A DNA stretch of 5,962 bases from Holophagaceae bacterium (GTDB taxonomy: Bacteria; Acidobacteriota; Holophagae; Holophagales; Holophagaceae), in contig JANXQX010000083.1 of NCBI GenBank assembly GCA_025353305.1, forward strand, positions 1 through 5,962, in the 5' to 3' direction. The notes beneath the pieces were generated by a model. That model made no database searches. It had not been told where the DNA came from and saw nothing but the letters and a program-made list of their open reading frames with translations. Made by a program: the position numbers and the translations under genes. Of this stretch, positions 1-5,307 are shown piece by piece (positions within the stretch are counted from its first letter, which is position 1; every line of letters starts with the position of its first letter).

Positions 1-1215
1 GGGATACCCCCCTGCCCCACCGCGGCTGGACCGTTCAGGCCCAGCCTGTGGAGAATCACCCAGGTTCAGGCCGGCCTCCTCAAGAACCCTCCGCCTCCAG
101 GTCCATCGGTCCAGGATGGATTGCGGAGGCCCCCCTGCCCCAATGGCGCGCGCGGCCAGGTCCACCACCGCAGTCTTGGCCTTGCCCAGCTGGTCGCAGT
201 AGAACAACCGGGAATTGTGGTCTGCCGGCAAGGCCTCCAATTCCCTCTTGGCCCTGAGGCATTCCTGGATGGCCTCAAAGGCCTCAGGAAGGGAACGGAA
301 GGACGGGTGACTCTGCCTCAGGACTTGGTCCACCCCCAGGGACCGGGCCACCTTGGCTGCGGCCTTGGAATCCTCGTAGAGCTTGCGGGCTGTGCGAAGG
401 ATCCCTTTGTCCCCGGAAGTCAGGAGGCGATGGAGGTAGGCCTTGGGATCCCTGACGCCCTGGCCACGCCGGCCAATCACCTCCTGGGCCGCCTGGACAA
501 AGAACCTCACCAGCTCCCCCGAACAGGCCGACGGAAGCGCCTTGGCAGCAGCACGGGCCCCTCCCTCGTCCAAGCCGGCAACCTCGATCAAGGTCCTGGT
601 GACCTGGTCCGCAGCGACCGTCGGCTCAACACGATCCTCAACGACAGGTTCAACAGCAGCCTCAACACCTGCCCTGAACTCCTCCTTGAGGCTCTTGGAA
701 ACAGGCATGGCATTCGAACCCTGCGCCTGGTCCTCATGCTGATGCTGTACGTTCGTTGGAACTGTACAGATCGGTACTTCAAGAGCTGAAGGAGTGGGGA
801 AAAATTCCCGCCGGCGAGAAGCCTTCCTGGCCTTGCCCACCATGGCGTAGAACTCTTCGGTGAAGCGGTAGATCCCACTGCGATTGCCGTTCTTCTTGAA
901 CCCGACGAAGACGTGGTCGCTGACCTGCTCCACGAACCCTGCCGCCTTGAGGACCGGGATGGCATTGGAGATGGTCTTCCGGTCGCATTCACCGTGTTCA
1001 GCGAGTTGGGACATGGACCACTCCGTCTCGATCCCGAATTGGGCGGCCCAGGAGAGCGTGGCAGCCGCGGCAGTGCGGCCGATCCCGGTCGAGACAAGGC
1101 GGAAGAGCAAGGATCGGCGCCCAGAACGGCGGGTGAAGGCTGAGGAAGGCTTCTCAGTCTTGCGGGTGCGCGGGCAAGGGTACCCCTGCCCCTCGCGAGA
1201 GGGGGATTTCGGCAT
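1..1215 (-). CDS. Winged-helix DNA-binding protein, probable plasmid accessory or replication-associated factor (C-terminus cut by the window edge)
   Basis: The frame stays open for 405 codons from ATG at 1215 to the window edge, with no stop, so the C-terminus is missing. GGAG at 1224-1221, five bases before the ATG, supports this start. Residues 1-35 are basic and rich in Arg, Lys and Ser. Residues about 44-118 look like a winged helix: helices around SWAAQFG and MSQLAEHGECDRKTISNAIPVLKAAGF (the recognition helix likely falls near 77-90), then a wing with VFVGFKKNGNRSGIYRF. Residues 140-200 are low-complexity and look like a linker. The C-terminal part (200-405) is helical, with a GVRDPKAYLHRLL stretch that resembles segments seen in plasmid and phage replication or helix-turn-helix proteins. 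It lies downstream of repA on the same strand, 144 bp away, so it could share a transcript with repA. I do not recognise a named family. The DNA-binding role is fairly secure; the biological job is unknown. The antisense frames across this stretch are shadows of it. Confidence 0.8.
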   Translation of the reverse strand, partial: MPKSPSREGQGYPCPRTRKTEKPSSAFTRRSGRRSLLFRLVSTGIGRTAAAATLSWAAQFGIETEWSMSQLAEHGECDRKTISNAIPVLKAAGFVEQVSDHVFVGFKKNGNRSGIYRFTEEFYAMVGKARKASRRREFFPTPSALEVPICTVPTNVQHQHEDQAQGSNAMPVSKSLKEEFRAGVEAAVEPVVEDRVEPTVAADQVTRTLIEVAGLDEGGARAAAKALPSACSGELVRFFVQAAQEVIGRRGQGVRDPKAYLHRLLTSGDKGILRTARKLYEDSKAAAKVARSLGVDQVLRQSHPSFRSLPEAFEAIQECLRAKRELEALPADHNSRLFYCDQLGKAKTAVVDLAARAIGAGGPPQSILDRWTWRRRVLEEAGLNLGDSPQAGPERSSRGGAGGYP

Positions 1216-1317
1216 GGCAGCTCCATGAGTAGGCGGGATTTGTGGGCAAACCCTTGACCAGCTGCCAAAACAAAGGGATCTTACATGTGCTAGGTGAATA
1301 CCCTTTGCTGTCGGCAG
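1216..1317 (-). promoter_or_regulatory. Leader of the winged-helix gene with mutually exclusive stems over its ribosome binding site
   Basis: In the minus-strand RNA, GGCAGCT (1266-1260) is exactly complementary to AGCTGCC (1222-1216). The latter overlaps the GGAG ribosome binding site and abuts the ATG, so pairing would hide the start. The same GGCAG (1266-1262) can instead pair with CTGCC (1317-1313), stacked on a 7-bp inner stem of CAAAGGG (1307-1301) with CCCTTTG (1277-1271). The two folds compete for one segment. This would suit translational control, but only complementarity is seen. I found no convincing promoter in 1216-1359; TAAGAT near 1290-1285 is a weak -10 candidate. The rest of that intergenic stretch holds nothing I can identify. 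Confidence 0.35.
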
Positions 1318-1359
1318 TTCCTTCGATCGCCCTCCGCGCAAACGGGGGGTGATTTCGTT

Positions 1360-2616
1360 CTAGGGTTTAGGTGGAAGCCTTCGTTTAATCCTCCTGAATC
1401 GGCTAATGTGCGTTGGGCGAGCAAGAATTCGTTCAGCTTCCTCGAAGGTAGTGATCTCCTGGGAGGGCTTCAGCTCGAGGCTTTTTTGGGGCTCAACACC
1501 AAGGGTTGATTTCGGTCGAAGCTCTTCAGGCAGTTCACGCAAAACCAGGACTGTGCTTGTGCCTCGCCCAATGATTGAGAAGTTAAAAAACTCCCCTAGT
1601 TCCTGGTGAAGAAGTTCAATCCTCAGCTTGAGCTTCCTCAGGTTCTTGTCCTGAGAGCCAAGGAACTGGACCACGGCGGAAAGTGAGAGCGACTTCGAAC
1701 CGCCTGACTCAATACCAGCAGACTCGGCGACGATGAAATTGAGAAGGTCCCAGTTGGTCGGGTTGTTGCGGTACCTCCGGAGAATTTCCAGCGGGATCGA
1801 GACGGGCGAAGAGACCAGTTCCTTGAAGGTCTTGTCTCCAAATTCGATGAAATAATTGGGGAGACCGGTCAGCCGGACTAGACCCAGCCTCTCACTGCTG
1901 ACATCCCTCCTTGAGGGGAGCTGCTTGTCGTAGACGAGCTTCTCTCCTTTGTCCCTATCTACATCGAGCAGCTCGCTTTCATAACCGTAAGTGATAACCA
2001 CATTACAGATCCGTTCCAAGGCTTCCCTCAGCTCAACGTAGTTTCGGCCACTATCTCCAATGCCAAAGGCAGAGAAGAACTCCATGGCTGAATCGAATTG
2101 GACTTTCGGGGAGCCGTGTTCACGCGCCAGCGTCATAAGCCAAGTGATGATGGCCCTATCGTTGCCGTATGGGAGGGCGATGTTGGCCTTGTGCGTGGAG
2201 AAATTCACTCGAACCTTGAGACCCTGTTCATCGATCGCTTCTCGTTCGATCGTGCGGGCACTGGTCGGTTCGACGGGGAGCGAACAAAGGGCCAAGGTTT
2301 TCGCTGTGTGTAGGATCCTCTCGAAGTCCATCGTGGCCACCTGCCGACGGAACTCGCGAATCTTCAGGGGTAGTTGTGGTTTCTGGCGAGGTGCTGAAGC
2401 AGCTGTTGTTGCCAAGGAAATCAGGCGGAAGGCATCCTCGGGATTCTCGACAGACAATTCTGGGTACTTGGCGAGGAACGCCTGGGCTTTCGCCTTTCCC
2501 TTAAGGATCAGGGCGAGGGTCTTGAGGGCAAGGGCAGCATCCATGGCTAGAAGGCTAGACCCAGGTGGAACAGTCCGCAATAGTATCCATGGGGGTCTTT
2601 GGGCATCGAAAACCAT
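1360..2616 (-). CDS. repA: RepA-type plasmid replication initiator (RepA_C-like)
   Basis: This protein should bind the iterons upstream of it and recruit the host replication machinery to open the origin. The longest reading is 418 residues. Residues about 150-211 (RAIITWLMTLAREHG, then FSAFGIGDSGRNYVELREALERI) look like the first winged helix of plasmid RepA proteins of the RepA_C (PF04796) type. Residues 269-297 (PVSIPLEILRRYRNNPTNWDLLNFI) match that family's 'pro-ile, then domain-wide helix' pattern and lead into a second winged-helix-like part ending near residue 360. The C-terminus is very basic (SRFRRIKRRLPPKP). The family assignment is from memory of sequence shape, not a search. The start is uncertain. 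Neither ATG at 2616 nor ATG at 2544 (residue 25) has a clear Shine-Dalgarno site. The region between them contains iteron-like half-sites (GGAACAGTCCG, 2567-2577) and residues 1-24 look unlike a protein N-terminus, so the 394-residue form from 2544 may be the real one. The iteron-rich DNA immediately upstream strongly supports an initiator role. Confidence 0.85.
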   Translation of the reverse strand: MVFDAQRPPWILLRTVPPGSSLLAMDAALALKTLALILKGKAKAQAFLAKYPELSVENPEDAFRLISLATTAASAPRQKPQLPLKIREFRRQVATMDFERILHTAKTLALCSLPVEPTSARTIEREAIDEQGLKVRVNFSTHKANIALPYGNDRAIITWLMTLAREHGSPKVQFDSAMEFFSAFGIGDSGRNYVELREALERICNVVITYGYESELLDVDRDKGEKLVYDKQLPSRRDVSSERLGLVRLTGLPNYFIEFGDKTFKELVSSPVSIPLEILRRYRNNPTNWDLLNFIVAESAGIESGGSKSLSLSAVVQFLGSQDKNLRKLKLRIELLHQELGEFFNFSIIGRGTSTVLVLRELPEELRPKSTLGVEPQKSLELKPSQEITTFEEAERILARPTHISRFRRIKRRLPPKP

Positions 2617-2620
2617 AGCT

Positions 2621-2636
2621 GGAACACATTTGTTCC
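2621..2636 (-). promoter_or_regulatory. Inverted half-iteron operator before repA
   Basis: GGAACA (2621-2626) and TGTTCC (2631-2636) are perfect inverted 6-bp arms around CATT. The right arm is also the first six bases of the iteron at 2631-2647, so the operator and origin share sequence. In iteron plasmids such as pSC101, R6K and pPS10, Rep dimers bind an inverted pair of half-iterons to repress rep while monomers bind the direct repeats. By analogy this is a candidate autorepression site. A weak minus-strand promoter (TTATGG, 17 bp, TATGGT) would place the operator in the spacer between -35 and -10, with transcription starting near 2606. That would leave a leader before the 2544 start. Confidence 0.55.
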
Positions 2637-2793
2637 ATAAAGTCCGGAACCAGGACCGAAATATTGTTCCATAAAGTCCGGTGGAAATTCGCTGAAGGAG
2701 CTACGTCCTTGGCGATAAGGGCAAATTCGGGTGGTATTGAATGTTCCATAAAGTCCGGTTGGTCATTGGAGCGATGTGTTCCATGAAGTCCGG
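2631..2793 (+). repeat. Iteron array A: four direct copies of a 17-bp repeat
   Basis: TGTTCCATAAAGTCCGG occurs exactly at 2631-2647, 2665-2681 and 2742-2758, and with one change (ATG for ATA in the centre) at 2777-2793. Start-to-start distances are 34, 77 and 35 bp, so copies fall in two pairs of about 34-35 bp pitch, slightly more than three helical turns. All lie on the repA side of the origin. The pattern is typical of RepA binding sites. Confidence 0.9.
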
Positions 2794-2794
2794 T

Positions 2795-2810
2795 CAAAAA
2801 ATATTTTTCG
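2795..2810. other. AT-rich palindrome between the opposed iteron arrays, candidate unwinding element
   Basis: AAAAATATTTTT (2797-2808) is a perfect 12-bp palindrome in an A/T run of 13 bp. It sits between the last copy of array A (ends 2793) and the first of array B (starts 2842), so the iterons point toward it from both sides with the AAGTCCGG end inward. It is the most easily melted place in the origin. Its role in strand opening is inferred from position and composition only. Confidence 0.4.
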
Positions 2811-2841
2811 ACCTAACAAGTATGGAGAAAGGCCAAGGGCA

Positions 2842-3136
2842 CCGGACTTTGCGGAACAAAGCCAGGCTCCTGATTTGAGCGGCGGAGCGTTGTGCGCAAG
2901 TCGCGCAATCCGGACTTCTTGGAACAAATATCGTTAACCCAAATCAAATCAGTCAGATTGCGCAGGCCGATCTCCAATCCGGACTTTGCGGAACAAAGCC
3001 GGGCTCATGGTTTGAGCGGGGGAGTCCTGTGCACAAGCCGCGCAATCCGGACTTCTTGGAACAATTATCGTTAACCCGAATCAAATCAATCAGTCAGACT
3101 GCGCAGGCCGATTTCCAATCCGGACTTTGCGGAACA
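2842..3136 (-). repeat. Iteron array B: five inverted copies with alternating centres
   Basis: Reading the minus strand, TGTTCC-NNN-AAGTCCGG occurs at 2858-2842, 2926-2910, 2995-2979, 3063-3047 and 3136-3120. The 3-bp centre alternates: GCA, AAG, GCA, AAG, GCA. Array A uses ATA or ATG instead. The flanks (6 and 8 bp) are invariant in all nine copies across both arrays. Start-to-start distances are 68, 69, 68 and 73 bp, twice the 34-35 bp pitch of array A. Confidence 0.9.
3028..3036 (-). promoter_or_regulatory. DnaA-box-like site in the origin repeat
   Basis: The minus strand reads TTGTGCACA, which fits the relaxed box TTRTNCACA. The matching place in the other repeat unit (2899-2891) reads TTGCGCACA, one base worse. 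Each lies 10 bp or so before an AAG-centre iteron. Single boxes of this kind occur by chance, but the repeated position beside iterons makes a role in DnaA recruitment plausible. Confidence 0.3.
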
Positions 3137-3162
3137 AAGGCAGGCTCCTGGTATTGAGCAGG

Positions 3163-3174
3163 AGACAGCTGTCT
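3163..3174. repeat. 12-bp perfect palindrome at the outer edge of the origin
   Basis: AGACAGCTGTCT is self-complementary. It lies just after the last, broken unit of the tandem repeat, where the similarity to the other units ends. Its function is unknown; it could be a protein-binding site or a chance palindrome. Confidence 0.3.
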
Positions 3175-3209
3175 ACACCCAAAGAAGAGTCACTTGACCC
3201 AGCCATCTT

Positions 3210-3227
3210 TGACGGCGAGTGCCGTCA
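3210..3227 (-). terminator. Hairpin overlapping the stop codon of the ParA partner gene
   Basis: TGACGGC and GCCGTCA form a perfect 7-bp stem with a 4-nt loop (GAGT on the plus strand). The TGA stop of the minus-strand gene is part of the stem. No U-tract follows on the minus strand (the next bases read AAAGATGG), so it is not a standard intrinsic terminator. It may reduce read-through from the par operon into the origin or protect the mRNA end. Confidence 0.35.
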
Positions 3228-3950
3228 GGAAGGTGTTACGGCATGGAGCCGAATCACGGCGCATCCCTCGAGAACCGAGGCGTTGGAGAGCCGAGGGCGA
3301 ACACCTTTGGCCATCGTCACCACATCACGATAGATCGAGGCCCTGATTGGAACACCGGAGCCTGCTGCGCGATTTGGGACCTGACTCCCCTCCTCATCCT
3401 CAATCTTGCGATTCCGATCCTCGGCAACCCAGGCGGCAGAATCAGCAACCTGAGTGGGAGAGATTCCATTCGCCATACACCAACTAAAGGCATCCATAAC
3501 CCAGCGTGCAACAGACATTTCAGCATCGGCTGCTGCCTCTTGGACAGCTTTCTTCACAGGCATAGAAAAAACACAGGTGGCCGTCTCCACGGCCTCCTGA
3601 CGAGCGTCCTTAGCTTGACGAACCTGTGCTGCTTCGGCGAGAAAGTCTCCGATGCCCTCTGGGCGAGATGAGCCTTTTGGTAGGGCAGAGGAGCCGGATA
3701 TTTGGCGAGGGGCCCTTGTGGACTGGGCTGAGATTGGCTCACTTGATTCATTTTGTGTGTCTGCAGAAGCTTTTACGGCAGGGACCTCGGGGAGATCCGG
3801 CCGTTGTGTAGTGGCCTCCTCTGGAGGCGCCGGGGAAAGTGGCGTTATTTCCGGTACTGGTCCATTGGCCACCGGAGCTTCCCCACCCACACGACGGCCA
3901 ATGGCCAAGATGGTTTCAAGGCTTGCTTTGGGATTCTTCTTTGTAGCCAT
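3225..3950 (-). CDS. Probable ParA partner: centromere-binding protein with two ribbon-helix-helix-like units
   Basis: This is a 241-residue protein starting 9 bp after parA. AGGAG (3960-3956) lies five bases before the ATG and its first base is the last base of the parA stop codon, so translation is probably coupled. Residues 1-20 are basic (KKNPK, then ILAIGRRVGG), like the short ParA-activating tails of ParG-type partners. Residues 25-100 are a Pro-, Ala- and Ser-rich linker. Residues 123-160 can be read as strand TCVFSM, helix PVKKAVQEAAADA, a turn, and helix SVARWVMDAFSWCM, the shape of a ribbon-helix-helix motif. Residues 199-237 repeat it: VPIRAS, IYRDVVTMAKGV, then SNASVLEGCAVIRLHA. 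A conventional ParB (ParB/Srx domain plus HTH) is not present. The role as partition partner comes mainly from position after a small ParA. The domain reading is by eye; the gene itself is secure. Confidence 0.75.
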   Translation of the reverse strand: MATKKNPKASLETILAIGRRVGGEAPVANGPVPEITPLSPAPPEEATTQRPDLPEVPAVKASADTQNESSEPISAQSTRAPRQISGSSALPKGSSRPEGIGDFLAEAAQVRQAKDARQEAVETATCVFSMPVKKAVQEAAADAEMSVARWVMDAFSWCMANGISPTQVADSAAWVAEDRNRKIEDEEGSQVPNRAAGSGVPIRASIYRDVVTMAKGVRPRLSNASVLEGCAVIRLHAVTPS

Positions 3951-3959
3951 GGGCGCTCC

Positions 3960-4649
3960 TTAGATCCTTACACCGAGCGTTTTACTGATATTCCCGAACA
4001 CCACTTCAAGTTCCTCGTCGGTTTTGGTAGTGCTTGGAACAGTGCTCTCACTGTAGGCAATGGGGTAGACCTTCCGGTTCCCGATGCTGCCTATGTACCT
4101 GGCATTAGGGAGATTCTGCTTCAGTCCCATTACGGTGAAACCAGTAAGGCCCTGACTGTCCTGGGTTCGAGCTTCGTTCAGAAGCACCATCACCTTTAAG
4201 TCCGGGTTGGCCTCGGAAACCTCTACCCGGATGAGCTCTGAGGTTTCCATAACAGCCTTGTAGTCAGCGGCTCCTGGCTTGTAAGGAATGATTACGCCGT
4301 CTGCAAGGGTCAATGCAACACGGAATAGACCGTTCTCCCCGGGAGGACAATCAAGAACGACCGGACCCCCCTGCCCTGCCAACTCAACGGTCTCCACGAG
4401 CTTGGTCATTTCTGAATCAGTTATCCGGTAAGCGCCCATTCGGTGGTGAGGGTGGTCACACCCTTTCGCCCAGTCTGCAGCGTTGGCCTGAGGGTCAAGA
4501 TCAATCAAGGTAGCGCCCATGCGATGGGCAAGGATCGTAGCGATGGTTGTCTTGCCAACGCCACCCTTCTTGTTCGCGATGGCAACCACCAGGCCAGCCA
4601 ACCGCTTATTCAGCTGCCGTCCTGTTCCACCCATCTTTCCATTACTCAT
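3960..4649 (-). CDS. parA: ParA-family partition ATPase
   Basis: A 229-residue Walker-type P-loop ATPase that should drive plasmid segregation by ATP-dependent binding to nucleoid DNA. The deviant Walker A motif KKGGVGKTT spans residues 27-35, with the signature lysine at 28 or 27 and P-loop Lys33. The A' region IDLDPQANAADW covers 49-60, and the Walker B strand VVLDCPPG covers 97-104 with Asp100. The DLDPQ and DCPPG forms and the short length without an N-terminal HTH fit the small ParA (type Ib, ParF-like) group rather than P1 or F ParA. GAGGA (4660-4656) six bases before the ATG supports the start. It heads a two-gene operon with the ribbon-helix-helix-like protein. Since it lacks its own HTH, its partner would be expected to repress the operon. 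MinD or other ParA-like ATPases are less likely given the neighbouring origin. Confidence 0.93.
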   Translation of the reverse strand: MSNGKMGGTGRQLNKRLAGLVVAIANKKGGVGKTTIATILAHRMGATLIDLDPQANAADWAKGCDHPHHRMGAYRITDSEMTKLVETVELAGQGGPVVLDCPPGENGLFRVALTLADGVIIPYKPGAADYKAVMETSELIRVEVSEANPDLKVMVLLNEARTQDSQGLTGFTVMGLKQNLPNARYIGSIGNRKVYPIAYSESTVPSTTKTDEELEVVFGNISKTLGVRI

Positions 4650-4713
4650 TTCGCATCCTCTTGATTTGCTTACCGATTTTCATGTCGAGTTCAAAATTGA
4701 ATTAATGGATGCT

Positions 4714-4788
4714 TTGCCACCCCATACATCATAATACTGGTGGCAATCTTCCGCAACCCACCTTCTAGAGGTCAACACCGACTAGAAG
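4714..4788 (-). promoter_or_regulatory. Candidate par operon promoter and operator with two inverted repeats
   Basis: TTGCCACC (4714-4721) and GGTGGCAA (4739-4746) are perfect 8-bp inverted arms around 17 bp that include a minus-strand TATTAT (4736-4731), a fair -10 box. CTTCTAG (4762-4768) and CTAGAAG (4782-4788) are 7-bp inverted arms around 13 bp that include a minus-strand TTGACC (4775-4770). The TTGACC-to-TATTAT distance (33 bp) is too long for a single promoter, so the true -35 is unclear. The first repeat would place a repressor directly on the -10 region, about 80 bp upstream of parA. Confidence 0.4.
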
Positions 4789-4939
4789 ATTAAAACATTA
4801 AAAAAAGCCATCAAAAAAATATAACAAAACACCTTATATCATAAGGAGTTCAAGGACAATCAACGCTAGCCAGTTAACTAAAACTTTAACCAACTACCTA
4901 CCCACCTAACAATCAAACAATGCATAGTCTATATGCATT
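4789..4939. other. AT-rich, G-poor segment upstream of parA, candidate partition site
   Basis: This stretch is far more AT-rich than the rest of the window and contains no gene. It includes CCTTAT-ATC-ATAAGG (4832-4846, 6-bp arms) and AATGCATA-GTCTA-TATGCATT (4919-4939, perfect 8-bp arms). From 4874 to 4921 the plus strand has no G at all. Within it AACT, AACT, AACC and AACT recur at 4876, 4882, 4888 and 4892. ParG-type and omega-type partners bind short direct repeats upstream of small parA genes, so this is the best place for the centromere, but the repeat match is loose. Confidence 0.35.
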
Positions 4940-5058
4940 CGATACTAGGTTACAGACCCAAGCAATGTCGGCGGAACAGTTCAGTTCCTCCGGTTCTGGT
5001 GAATCACTGCAGCACCCGTCTACTCTACATTGCGGGAAATCACGTGGAGCACCGAACC

Positions 5059-5289
5059 ATGGCACGCGGATTGAGCGAAGAGGAGAAGGCCCGGTACTTG
5101 GTCGAGCTCCAGGAAATAGCTGAAGGGCAGGGGGGGGCGTGCCTCTCCAAGGTATATGAGAACGCAAGGACACTGCTTCGGTGGCGATGCGCCGAGGGGC
5201 ACGAGTGGAGTGCCATACCGAATAATGTCCGTCACTTTTCATGGTGTCCGGTATGCGCCATGGCAAGGCGCAGTGGTTCTAGACGATAA
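5059..5289 (+). CDS. Small zinc-ribbon protein, single-unit member of a usually repeated zinc-binding family
   Basis: A 76-residue protein if started at ATG 5059, with GGAG at 5046-5049, nine bases upstream. The frame opens earlier (4933), but the earlier residues look non-protein and that start lies in the AT-rich region. Residues 42-66 form a four-ligand zinc site: W-x-C44-x3-H48-x-W50, then W62-C63-P-x-C66. Before it, GGACLSKVYENARTLLRW (about 25-42) matches the 'GGxCLS, Y, N, LxW' pattern I know from zinc-ribbon or treble-clef repeat proteins, some linked to endonucleases. Those usually carry several units; here the frame ends ten residues after the last cysteine, so it may be a truncated remnant or a stand-alone unit. 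An 8-G tract lies at 5130-5137. Function is unknown; nucleic-acid binding is a guess from the fold. Confidence 0.6.
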   Translation: MARGLSEEEKARYLVELQEIAEGQGGACLSKVYENARTLLRWRCAEGHEWSAIPNNVRHFSWCPVCAMARRSGSRR

Positions 5290-5291
5290 AG

Positions 5292-5307
5292 GCCCTCGTT
5301 TGAGGGC
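5292..5307 (+). terminator. Hairpin just after the zinc-ribbon gene
   Basis: GCCCTC and GAGGGC form a perfect 6-bp GC-rich stem with loop GTTT, starting three bases after the stop codon. The sequence after it (ATCTGTTGT) is only mildly T-rich, so an intrinsic terminator is possible but weak. Confidence 0.4.

Larger units (their letters stand above)
2842..3160. repeat. Tandem repeat of about 139 bp carrying paired iterons
   Basis: Two full units, 2842-2978 (137 bp) and 2979-3119 (141 bp), are followed by a partial third from 3120 that loses similarity around 3150-3160. Each full unit holds one GCA-centre iteron, a GC-rich segment (TTTGAGCGG and nearby), one AAG-centre iteron, then ATCGTTAACCC, a TCAAATCA segment and GCGCAGGCCGAT. 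The 4-bp difference is an extra ATCA in the second unit. The copies differ at scattered bases, so the duplication is not recent, or it is diverging under selection that spares the iterons. Confidence 0.85.
2617..3224. other. Plasmid replication origin region (oriV)
   Basis: About 600 bp between the partition operon and repA has no credible gene but holds nine iterons in two opposed arrays, an AT-rich palindrome between them, a long tandem repeat and DnaA-box-like sites. This arrangement next to a RepA-type gene is what an iteron-controlled origin looks like. Short open frames here encode repeated PDFMEQ- or PDFLEQ-like peptides simply because they read through the iterons, and are not genes. 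The exact start of replication cannot be placed from sequence alone. Confidence 0.8.

Noticed and set aside
121..789. Plus-strand 222-codon frame antisense to the winged-helix gene
   Set aside because: Its codon-like composition mirrors the opposite strand, it has no domain, and it conflicts with the well-supported minus-strand gene that has a good ribosome binding site.
588..1268. Minus-strand 226-codon frame
   Set aside because: It is another phase of the same strand as the winged-helix gene; the product is an Arg/Ser/Pro-rich mix typical of a shifted reading of GC-rich coding DNA.
2060..2674. Plus-strand 204-codon frame across the repA gene
   Set aside because: It lies antisense to repA, has no recognisable domain and runs into the iterons.
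2555..2797. Small minus-strand protein upstream of repA
   Set aside because: It is a read-through of the iteron repeats (PDFMEH and PDFMEQ segments) and has no ribosome binding site.
2892..3074. Small plus-strand protein in the origin with PDFLEQ and PDFAEQ segments
   Set aside because: Same reason: translated iterons, not a gene.
2842..3136. CRISPR array, because regularly spaced repeats of constant length are present
   Set aside because: Repeats are only 17 bp, the intervening sequences are themselves similar between units, no cas gene is near, and the same motif occurs in inverted orientation beside a rep gene.
4433..4664. Plus-strand short frames opposite the parA 5' end
   Set aside because: They are antisense shadows of parA, whose Walker motifs fix the true frame.
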